The notes beneath the pieces were generated by a model. That model saw only the letters and a program-made list of their open reading frames with translations, did not search any database and was not told the DNA's origin. A program made the translations under genes and the position numbers. A stretch of 36,734 nucleotides of DNA from the NCBI GenBank assembly GCA_021162205.1, contig JAGGZE010000044.1, positions 1-36,734 on the forward strand. The letters are read 5' to 3'. Below, piece after piece: positions 9,601 to 16,898 of this stretch (position 1 is its first letter; each line of letters starts with the position of its first letter). This stretch comes from a bacterium. Its GTDB lineage: Bacteria > UBP14 > UBA6098 > B30-G16.

Positions 9601-11259
9601 TATGGATGGCTTCGCTCGGTTTCGGATATTATTTCAGCGAGAGCATCCGCAACGATTATTCTCGATGAAACTCAACCAGATTTGCCATACAGTTTCTCGA
9701 TTTGGGATACGACAAGTAGCGAGACCTGGCCCACTACATTTAAGGCACATATGGGCTGGTCGAATGAATTGTATGTATATGGTTCTATCCCCGAGGCAGA
9801 CGATACACTTTCGGGTGTCGAATCGCTGCATTTTCTTGGACCTTTCGAGGATGACCTTTGGGCATCGAGACCGCATACCGCTGTCGATGGCGGAATTATG
9901 GTGACTTATCCTAATGATAGCGTCGAACTTATAATCGATGGCACCGATGGCAGTTTCGATATCACAGGTGGAGCGATGGATGGTGCTGGAAACTGGAACG
10001 ATGTAACAGTTAATGCCGGATACGATACTATTGCGCCGACTTTGGCTATGATTCCATTTACTCACGACGACCCGACTACATTGCCATCTATTATTCCGTT
10101 GTCTATTACCGATAATCATCTTTGGAAAGTATGTTTCAAAATAAACAGTCCCGATACGATTTTCTGTGCGGAATATCGTGAGGAATGGGGAACTTATCCC
10201 GATTTCGATGTCGATTTCCCGATTGCGGATTCACTTTCACCCGATACGCTTTATTTCATCGAAATTGTAGCGGTCGATTCCGCTGGAAATCCGAGTAATG
10301 TGATTACATGGGTTCCTGGAAAATTGGAATATTTTGTTGTGGACCCGCTGGATACTTTTGATAGCGAATTCACGGGGACCGATACTGTGATTACGATTGT
10401 CGATGCCGATATTGCACCCAATTTTATGCGGTTTGCCGAGGATTCATCCAATCTTATGGATATGGACTGGATACCGTTCGAGCGAACTCATACTTTCCCT
10501 TTGAGCAATGCTAGAAATGAAATGAAATATGTATATGCTCAGTTCAAATTGGATGAATATGAAACACCCGTGTTGGTCGATACGATTTTCTTGGATACAA
10601 TTCCACCGACAGTGGTTCGTGTCGATGCTTTCGATCCGGAAACTAACGACCCGAACTGGTCGAGTTCACAGGATGTAAAAATTGTGGCAACGAGTCCAGA
10701 CGATACTCCACCCGGTGTGGTTTATGCGTTTAAAATTTCCGAGTCTCCGAATTTCGATTATCACACTACGATTGTTCTGATGGATGAATATTTTTCTGGA
10801 ATATACACGGTCGCCGATGTTCCATATCAACCGACAACCGACGACCCACAGGAACTTTGGGATGTTTTAATGGCTGGTGCAAGAATGCTCTATGTTCAGG
10901 TGCTCGATAGAGCGGAGAATCCAACTCCGACTAAAACTACATCGATTGTCGTAGATTGGGATCCAGCCGAGGTTATCAATTTCCCGAACCCGTTCAATCC
11001 CGATGAGCGTGAGACATATATCAGAATTAAGGCGAAAAACACAGGTGTATCTGTGGATATAAATATTTACGATATGTTCGGAAATCCCGTGTGGAATACA
11101 AGTTATACATTGAAAGCGGATTCCCGTGAAGCCGATATCGCATGGGATGGCACAAATTCCAATGGCGATATAGTCGGCAATGGCGGATATATTTGTGTAG
11201 TCGATTTCGGTGATAGATTAATCAAGCGAAAAATTGCCGTATGGAAAGGCAGTGATTAG
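6685..11259 (+). CDS. Giant secreted protein with tandem Ig-like repeats and C-terminal FlgD/T9SS-like domain
   Basis: Signal peptide; at least seven recurring 'D(S/R/V)AGN'-type motifs (AVDSADN, KLEDVAGN, VLKDSAGN, YVQDSAGN, AVKDRAGN, AMDGAGN, AVDSAGN, VLDRAEN); C-terminus 'INFPNPFNPDERETYIRI...VDINIYDMFGNPVWN...IAWDGTNSNGDIVGNGGYICVVDFG'. Confidence 0.85.
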   Translation: MKRLGIITIMAFWVILVFAQGAPTLEPLNEFTGGHTCQLNWTLPGGTEPYVYHIQVFRVDSGETEFPDSLDDMYSDSIFSIFPIPLTSVPENSFTVGLDSTSTLADDPLVDGARYCYRIRYKYEPTPGDYLFSDWSNVVCSTQDNSPPVVGVDSLWIWTNTPTVAVNCSLYDDISNRIVGAKLYVRTDSISPWEFYSERDVSGTDTVDIDFTFAPDSDGYYEFYIVGIDGFGNETSLFDGMTPVPCHTWTRFDTQQPEASVEPDDFDEYYTTRSIEMPFIASDTYSGVKEVQIYYRRDSGSATLYDTRIFEGEIDISELDTFNVANDGDYEIYLMAVDSADNIELSTITEVQFYIDTNSPEFAATDAVDTTTISHRYDVPAESGYSNDTTIFVTPTDAVDLPPDGDVYVSTIESVYVAESEAFGVNLQVFPYFDGAHYEYSMTDGDSARNIYVKLEDVAGNFSIVNSQSIYLDTDAPTIRSIEIYDIDASISTDTTDNVQVKVHIDPDPDSSPFYKVFLTQDSTELNNIPADGWRDIADTLLFTFDGLVESGWVYTYAVLKDSAGNVSNAVYDSIYYNASPLKYIHLISLRDFDGPDTTGTYTDTIAIEVTLTYGRDIDSISIWDDGAGPSFYAVITPTGAETTVTIDHEFSSGDGVRWIYIQGKSIVDAIPTDEESLSIILDTRKPILPSIVVGDASTGFDLTDTSEISDSAYTNNPLVDVDFNSSYDPTSPIGSGIYHLKLISSGSEVDTEYTSTITFALPDTDAVRFVNGYVQDSAGNWSDPFIHQITLDRYRPTIISVVLQDSAAGDEDYTSGLKVRVVTVADDGSMGNPAYIAFFEDPDLWAQNLYDLWQPYNSELYYTFDNPDTGTKILYIAVKDRAGNISLMTSDDIFYRTSIVCNFALYNVIRGTSHTVYTNSPTVGVQFSPLGTPPAYYFLNEDSTADFDWITYPSTGMTTFTISADEGQKVVYGWLRSVSDIISARASATIILDETQPDLPYSFSIWDTTSSETWPTTFKAHMGWSNELYVYGSIPEADDTLSGVESLHFLGPFEDDLWASRPHTAVDGGIMVTYPNDSVELIIDGTDGSFDITGGAMDGAGNWNDVTVNAGYDTIAPTLAMIPFTHDDPTTLPSIIPLSITDNHLWKVCFKINSPDTIFCAEYREEWGTYPDFDVDFPIADSLSPDTLYFIEIVAVDSAGNPSNVITWVPGKLEYFVVDPLDTFDSEFTGTDTVITIVDADIAPNFMRFAEDSSNLMDMDWIPFERTHTFPLSNARNEMKYVYAQFKLDEYETPVLVDTIFLDTIPPTVVRVDAFDPETNDPNWSSSQDVKIVATSPDDTPPGVVYAFKISESPNFDYHTTIVLMDEYFSGIYTVADVPYQPTTDDPQELWDVLMAGARMLYVQVLDRAENPTPTKTTSIVVDWDPAEVINFPNPFNPDERETYIRIKAKNTGVSVDINIYDMFGNPVWNTSYTLKADSREADIAWDGTNSNGDIVGNGGYICVVDFGDRLIKRKIAVWKGSD

Positions 11260-11344
11260 TTATTAGTATCGAGTGTTAAGTGTTGAGTTATAAAAATCGA
11301 GCAGCAGAATATTCGTGTGTTTTTGGGTATGCGAAGTGTTAATT

Positions 11345-11375
11345 TTGCATTTTGACTTGATAATTGATAGTTTTG
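11345..11375 (+). promoter_or_regulatory. Candidate Bacteroidota-type promoter (TTG-N20-TAnnTTTG) for the PorV/ExbBD operon
   Basis: TTG at 11345-11347, 20-nt spacer, TAGTTTTG at 11368-11375; about 30 nt upstream of the ORF start. Confidence 0.4.
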
Positions 11376-11407
11376 AATTGAATATCAAATAAAAGGGGGC
11401 ATCACCT

Positions 11408-13201
11408 ATGAGGTGGATTCGAGTATTAACTACGATAGTAATTTTAGTGGGATTTTCAGCGTTATTCGCACAATTCGGACAGGCGGGAGATTTTCTTCGG
11501 TTCGGCTCTAATGCACGCTCACTCGGTATGGGTGGAGCATATACTATGCTGGTCAGAAATGCCGATGCACTTTTGTATAATCCCGCAGGATTAGCGAATA
11601 CCGAACGATGGGAACTTTCGTTGACTCACGCTCAACTGTTTATGGATTCTCGATATGAATTTCTTTCATTTGCCTATCCAATCGATTTGCGAAGTGCTGC
11701 TGGAATCGCTATCGCCGATATCGGTGTTTCAAATTTCGATGGCAGAGACCAGTTTGGAACATCCACAAACACTTTTGCTATGCACAATCTCGGTGTTATT
11801 GCAGGTTATGGAAGATGGATAATGCAGAGGAAATTTCGAGTCGGCGGTTCTGCAAAATTTATAATGACATCGATGGACGATAATTCCGCTATGGGTTTCG
11901 GTGGTGTCGATATCGGTGTTATAACAAAGGATGTATTCAGAAAATTCAGATTCGGTCTCGCAGTTCAAAATCTTGCCGCACTCGATGTCGCCGGCGATAA
12001 ACTTCCGATGACTATTCGCGGCAGTGTCGGTTTTCGCGCGTTGCGGAATCTTTATCTGCTCGCCGATGTCGATATGGTCGGCAGCGCATTTAAGCCCAAA
12101 GTCGGTGCGGAATATAAATTGAATAGATATGTAACACTTCGCGCTGGATACAATATGACCGAAATCACCGCAGGTCTCGGATTGGCGATGGAGAGATTGA
12201 TAAGTTCACTTCGAGGAATGGGACATCCGCTGTTAGATTACAGTGCTGGTATGATGAATCCGCTTGGCAACGATTTCGCTCGTGTTTCATTGACTTTGCG
12301 TGGAGAGGAGAAAACTCCTCCGCCACCACCACCGAAAGTCTCTATCTGCGACCATCTCAGTGAATATGAAGGTTCGTTAGAAAAGGATGGACTCATCGGC
12401 GCGAGAGCTAATGTGCTTTTCGGATATTGCAATTTCATATATGAGAGTGTCGATGCGGATTTGAAAACCGAGCCGAATCTAAAATCCGCTTACGATTATT
12501 TCCACGAAGCTTATGCCGGAAAATTCGGAAGCAATTGGACACAATCTATTATGACTCTCGAGGGCGCAAGCGAGGTATTTAACCAGCGTATTCATTATAT
12601 GTTCGCAGAATCGAAGATGAACAAAGAGCCGATTTCCGAGGAGACTAAGAAACTCGTTCAGGATTTGATTTTCGTCGGCGGTGATAGCACGCGATACGAC
12701 CCCAGACTTCAATACGATTTGGCTTATACTTATGAGATGCTCGGATACCTCGATAGTGCGAAAGGATTATATGGCAAGCTTGCAAATAGAGATGAACTCA
12801 AAGACCCGGTTCATCCGCTTTCGATGTTCAGACTCGCTTATCTTTTACGGGAATCCGACCCCGATAGTGCGATAGCATTATTGGATAAATTAACGAGGAT
12901 TTTCCCATGGGGTTTTTACGATGAACAGGGTGAGCGGATTTCCTATCCTATGTTCCCGAAATATAAGGATAATATGCTTGCCGATGATGCACTACTTCTG
13001 ATGGGTGATATTTATGCCAACAAGGGTGGGCCGGAAAATAATCGGAAGGCATTGATGGCATATTTGGATGTATTATATTTCTATTCCGATGCGGAAAATA
13101 GTGTTTTGAGAAATGCAGCAGAAAGAGCCGCAAATGCTTATGAAACACTTGGAATGACAGATGAAGCTCAACTTATGCGTCAACGCGGTGGGAATCTTTA
13201 A
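11408..13201 (+). CDS. PorV/UPF0164-like outer-membrane barrel fused via a polyproline linker to a TPR-like C-terminal region
   Basis: 'QAGDFLRFGSNARSLGMGGAYTMLVRNADALLYNPAGLANTERWELSLTHAQ' is typical of the PorV family; linker 'EEKTPPPPPPKVS'; helical TPR-like C-terminus ('YDLAYTYEMLGYLDSAKGLYGKL'). Confidence 0.8.
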   Translation: MRWIRVLTTIVILVGFSALFAQFGQAGDFLRFGSNARSLGMGGAYTMLVRNADALLYNPAGLANTERWELSLTHAQLFMDSRYEFLSFAYPIDLRSAAGIAIADIGVSNFDGRDQFGTSTNTFAMHNLGVIAGYGRWIMQRKFRVGGSAKFIMTSMDDNSAMGFGGVDIGVITKDVFRKFRFGLAVQNLAALDVAGDKLPMTIRGSVGFRALRNLYLLADVDMVGSAFKPKVGAEYKLNRYVTLRAGYNMTEITAGLGLAMERLISSLRGMGHPLLDYSAGMMNPLGNDFARVSLTLRGEEKTPPPPPPKVSICDHLSEYEGSLEKDGLIGARANVLFGYCNFIYESVDADLKTEPNLKSAYDYFHEAYAGKFGSNWTQSIMTLEGASEVFNQRIHYMFAESKMNKEPISEETKKLVQDLIFVGGDSTRYDPRLQYDLAYTYEMLGYLDSAKGLYGKLANRDELKDPVHPLSMFRLAYLLRESDPDSAIALLDKLTRIFPWGFYDEQGERISYPMFPKYKDNMLADDALLLMGDIYANKGGPENNRKALMAYLDVLYFYSDAENSVLRNAAERAANAYETLGMTDEAQLMRQRGGNL

Positions 13202-13215
13202 CTTTGGAGTTTATT

Positions 13216-13755
13216 GTGCATAAACTCATTTTAATGGTATGTATCTTGTTCTTTGTAATATTTGTTCGTGGCATTGAAAATGAAGATTCATTGTGGATTC
13301 ATATCGAGAATGTTAAACCCGATATCAATAAAGCTGATAAGGTGGAATTTTTGATTCAATGGTCGATATACGATAGTCCATTCGAGGATAGCGCTTATGG
13401 CGATTGGTATCTTGTCGAAAATGAGAATCATATGTTTTTGATTCAATGTTCTGCCGACAGCGAATTTGAAAAATTAATTTATTCCGATAGCACCGATGCA
13501 AATAATATCGTATTCGATGGACTCGATATCGATAGAGAATATTTTTTAAGAGTGAAAATACTAAATTCGAAAAATCCGATGAAATCTGATGTAGCATCGG
13601 GCGGATATTTTACGAGGTATGCACGGGCAAGGCAGACAAGAAGAGATGCGGAAACTGATAAATTTTATATCGTAGTTGGGATTTCTACTATTTTAATAAT
13701 TTTAGGATTTGGGATAATGATATTTTATTTGATTAGACAAAAGTCGAAAACCTAA
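13216..13755 (+). CDS. Small signal-peptide protein with FN3-like periplasmic domain and C-terminal TM helix
   Basis: The ORF track gives a TTG start at 13204; GTG at 13216 is better placed behind the SD-like TTTGGAG. 'DSLWIHIENVKPD...' resembles the N-terminus of the next gene; C-terminal TM 'FYIVVGISTILIILGFGIMIFYLI' then basic RQKSK. Confidence 0.68.
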   Translation: MHKLILMVCILFFVIFVRGIENEDSLWIHIENVKPDINKADKVEFLIQWSIYDSPFEDSAYGDWYLVENENHMFLIQCSADSEFEKLIYSDSTDANNIVFDGLDIDREYFLRVKILNSKNPMKSDVASGGYFTRYARARQTRRDAETDKFYIVVGISTILIILGFGIMIFYLIRQKSKT

Positions 13756-13769
13756 ACAAAGGAGGAACG

Positions 13770-15110
13770 ATGCGCAGGGGTTGGTACATGCTGGTATTTC
13801 TGATGATTTTTTTGGTGCCGATGTGTATTAGAGCAGAGGCAACGAAAATCGCGGATATGGATTCTGTATGGGTAAATATTGTATCTGCTGATGAAGCTAA
13901 GGATGAACAGGGTAATTTGCAGGTAACAATCGCTTGGAAAGTATTTACACGAAAATACAACAAGCGCAAGGGAAGTTATTCTGAGTGGCAGGAGATAAAA
14001 GCACCCGAGGGATTCACATTTGGTTCTGAAGTAACTACTGATTCAGCATTTTCTAATGTTATCGAATCACATGAACTTCAAGAAATGAACTATACTTTCC
14101 ATAATCTTAATTTTGCTCAGCAATATTGGTGGAGAGTTAGATTGATTTCGCCTGAATGTCAATCTAAATGGGATTTCGCCGAAGGAATACAATATAAACA
14201 CGAGGTTCAAATTACGAAAAAAAGAGGATTAATCTCAGGTTATTTCCACTTTGTCAAAAGTGGCGGTCTTGTTTTTATGATTCCAATGCATATCTTGCTT
14301 TTATTTGGAATTATCACATGGATTTTAATTTGGCGAAGATTGTGGTTTGCAAATATTTTCCCACCGAATAAGCCATCGTTTGGGTATCGTATTCTTCCTG
14401 TGGACCGCACCGGTAAAACCGAGATTCACAGTGATAAAGGGAATATTTTCTTGAGAGAGGTTGCTAAATATTGGTCGAAGGCTATGGAAGCTATGTCGGT
14501 CGGTCCCGAACATTTTGATAACCCCGATGAATATATTAAAGCAGATAGGCAAACGCAGGAAGAAATAGAGAAGAAACTCTGGCTCGAAATGGGATTGCCA
14601 AATGTGGAAAAAGCGATAGAAATTTGCCGAAATGGTGTTCCAGGAGTCAAACTTCCCAAAAAACCACTCGAATATTCTACTGTTAGAGTTTTACTAGCAG
14701 CACTTGAAAATCATAGGTCTAATAGAAACAATTTCTGGGCATCACAAGAAATGGACAGAGCAGCAGAAAATACAGTGCTTAAAGAAATCGATGGTCTTAA
14801 AGGCTGGGAAACAACAGGACTTTGGGCAGTCGGTTCTATCGAGCCGATGATGGGGCTATTTGGAACTGTTGTTGGTATTCGAGGTTCATTCGGTAAAATT
14901 CAGGAAACTATCGCTATGAATCCTAATGCCAAAATCGCACAAATTGTCCCAGCACTCGCAGGTGGTATCTATGTTGCACTTATTACAACAATCGTCGGTT
15001 TGACATTCGGTATCCCAATGATGCTTACGCATTATTATTATCGTGGCAAGGTCGATTGGATTTTTGGGAAATGGGAAGAAATTATGACAGATATATTAAA
15101 TGAAGCATAA
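13770..15110 (+). CDS. ExbB/TolQ/MotA-family proton channel with N-terminal periplasmic FN3-like domain
   Basis: SD AAAGGAGGA; signal peptide; FN3-like region; C-terminal 'WAVGSIEPMMGLFGTVVGIRGSFGKIQE...IVPALAGGIYVALITTIVGLTFGIPMMLTHYYYRGKVD' is typical of ExbB/TolQ. Confidence 0.88.
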   Translation: MRRGWYMLVFLMIFLVPMCIRAEATKIADMDSVWVNIVSADEAKDEQGNLQVTIAWKVFTRKYNKRKGSYSEWQEIKAPEGFTFGSEVTTDSAFSNVIESHELQEMNYTFHNLNFAQQYWWRVRLISPECQSKWDFAEGIQYKHEVQITKKRGLISGYFHFVKSGGLVFMIPMHILLLFGIITWILIWRRLWFANIFPPNKPSFGYRILPVDRTGKTEIHSDKGNIFLREVAKYWSKAMEAMSVGPEHFDNPDEYIKADRQTQEEIEKKLWLEMGLPNVEKAIEICRNGVPGVKLPKKPLEYSTVRVLLAALENHRSNRNNFWASQEMDRAAENTVLKEIDGLKGWETTGLWAVGSIEPMMGLFGTVVGIRGSFGKIQETIAMNPNAKIAQIVPALAGGIYVALITTIVGLTFGIPMMLTHYYYRGKVDWIFGKWEEIMTDILNEA

Positions 15111-15125
15111 AGGAGGTGAACCTCG

Positions 15126-15662
15126 ATGAAACATAGAGCAGAGGAACTTCCAAAGGCCGCATGGACATCGTTGATAGATATTATCTTTCAACTATTGATA
15201 TTTTTTATGGTTACTATGGCAGTTGGAACGATGCAACAACAAGCGAATGCTGCGGTTGCAGGCGCAGAAAAGAAAAATTTACCCAAACTTCCTCCTGTAG
15301 AGAAACTGGCAACTCCTCAAGAATTTAGTTCGGGATTTCTTCTGCACATCAATAAAATCAATGAGAAACCATTTAATGGCGAACTTGGAGCTTATATACT
15401 CGATTCTGATGTCGCAACTGTGGATGATGCTAAGAAGGATTCTACAGGAAAGCACGGTCCATATACTCTGAAAAAGGCGAAAGGTATTCTTGAAAAGAGA
15501 ATCGAGAATATATTTTTTACAACTGGTGAACCTCCACGACTTGAAATTCGTGCTCATAAAGACACACCTTTCGGTTATATTCTCGGTATTATGGAGTTTT
15601 GCGACCAAGATTCGATAGAAGTTGTAGGTTTCAGGTTCGCGAATGTTGTTAAACAATCATAA
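15126..15662 (+). CDS. ExbD/TolR-family protein (first copy)
   Basis: SD AAAGGAGGTGA; N-terminal TM with the conserved Asp: 'AAWTSLIDIIFQLLIFFMVTMAV'; ExbD-like C-terminus 'RLEIRAHKDTPFGYILGIMEFC'. Confidence 0.88.
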   Translation: MKHRAEELPKAAWTSLIDIIFQLLIFFMVTMAVGTMQQQANAAVAGAEKKNLPKLPPVEKLATPQEFSSGFLLHINKINEKPFNGELGAYILDSDVATVDDAKKDSTGKHGPYTLKKAKGILEKRIENIFFTTGEPPRLEIRAHKDTPFGYILGIMEFCDQDSIEVVGFRFANVVKQS

Positions 15663-15674
15663 GGGAGGTAAAAT

Positions 15675-16247
15675 ATGAGATTACGAGCAGAACCCCTCCC
15701 TGAAACAGAATTAACATCGATGGTGGACATAATATTCCAGTTGATGATATTTTTTCTCGTTACTATGTCCGTTATGCCATCGGTTAAATCTGCACCTCAG
15801 GTCGAGGGAATGATGAACTTGCCAACACCCAAAAAAGGTGATTCGGAAGCATCTGTTCTTGTTCAGTTCCATAGAACACCCGCGGGCGGTATCGACTATT
15901 ATGTTTTTCAGGGAAACGATAAGTCCGCTGAATTTTATCAGTGGTTCAAGGACAAGCGAAGTGTGATTAAATCTTCTGGTGCATATCCTGCATTTAGAAA
16001 TATTTCTTCCAATAAATATCAGCTTGTTTATAATGAAAAGACCTTGAAAGGTTTTTTGATGGAGATTCGAGATAATGACCCAGCAGTAATATTGCGGGCT
16101 CCAAGTAATCTTCCTTATGGTGATGTTGTCAAAGTAACGGGATTTATGCATACTTTAGGAATAAGCAAAATTGCTTGGGTTAAAGGAACACTGGCGAATT
16201 TGAATATCGAAATTAAAAAGGGCAGAGCAAGGAGGCGGGGAGCATGA
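15675..16247 (+). CDS. ExbD/TolR-family protein (second copy)
   Basis: SD GGGAGG; 'ELTSMVDIIFQLMIFFLVTMSV' with the conserved TM Asp; ExbD-like C-terminal region. Confidence 0.86.
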   Translation: MRLRAEPLPETELTSMVDIIFQLMIFFLVTMSVMPSVKSAPQVEGMMNLPTPKKGDSEASVLVQFHRTPAGGIDYYVFQGNDKSAEFYQWFKDKRSVIKSSGAYPAFRNISSNKYQLVYNEKTLKGFLMEIRDNDPAVILRAPSNLPYGDVVKVTGFMHTLGISKIAWVKGTLANLNIEIKKGRARRRGA

Positions 16248-16792
16248 GATATAAAAAACTAATATTCGCATTTCTCTTGCTCGCTGGGATAATTTCTATT
16301 ATCGGATGTGGCGATAAAAGTGGTGAATCGTATATTAACTTACCGGAAGGTCCCAAAATACTTTTCAGAGGTGGAATCGGTAAAATTACTATTCGATATG
16401 TGCCTCCACCGGATCCGATATTTAGAATTTCAAATGCAATGGAATATGTCGAATTTCCTTACATTAAGGATAATTATGGTATTCCTGATAAACCGCTGAT
16501 TATCGATTATACGGTTGAAAATTCTGTTATTGCTCCGGTCGTTATTCAAAGAACGAGTATCCCGCAGTTTAATGATTATATTTTAAGAATTCTTCAGAGC
16601 TGGACTTATACCCGTTTTGGCAAAGGACCGATGCGAATTTCCGTGGATGTCGCAAAAAAGAGAATTTCCGTGGATGTATCGAATATTCGTCTTGCAGAAC
16701 AAGAACCTGGACGACCTATGCCAAAGATGGGAAATATGAGAGAATTGGTAAAGCAAATGGGCTTTACTGTTGTTACTGGGAATTTGTATTAG
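16244..16792 (+). CDS. Lipoprotein with TonB-C-terminal-domain-like fold
   Basis: 4-nt overlap with the previous gene; lipobox 'GIISIIGCGD'; 'PLIIDYTVENSVIAPVVIQRTSIPQFNDYILRILQSWTYTRFGKGPMRISVDV' follows the TonB-CTD pattern. Confidence 0.6.
   Translation: MRYKKLIFAFLLLAGIISIIGCGDKSGESYINLPEGPKILFRGGIGKITIRYVPPPDPIFRISNAMEYVEFPYIKDNYGIPDKPLIIDYTVENSVIAPVVIQRTSIPQFNDYILRILQSWTYTRFGKGPMRISVDVAKKRISVDVSNIRLAEQEPGRPMPKMGNMRELVKQMGFTVVTGNLY
16635..16677 (+). repeat. Direct repeat GAATTTCCGTGGATGT x2 (27-nt period) within the TonB-like lipoprotein
   Basis: Copies at 16635-16650 and 16662-16677; encodes 'RISVDVAKKRISVDVS'. Confidence 0.9.
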
Positions 16793-16804
16793 TTTTTGTT
16801 TTAT

Positions 16805-16839
16805 GGGGAGTCGCTTTCATTTGAAATTTGCGGCTCCCC
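16805..16839 (+). terminator. Intercistronic stem-loop (terminator- or processing-like)
   Basis: GGGGAGTCGC (16805-16814) / GCGGCTCCCC (16830-16839), 10 bp with one G.T; lies in the gap between the lipoprotein and the TPR-propeller gene. Confidence 0.6.
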
Positions 16840-16898
16840 CCTGAAAATTTGTTTAAATTTGGAAATAATGTAAATTAACATAATTTTGGAGGATTAGA

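Noticed and set aside
9634-10119. 161-aa minus-strand ORF
   Set aside because: Antisense within the Ig-repeat protein; composition-driven.
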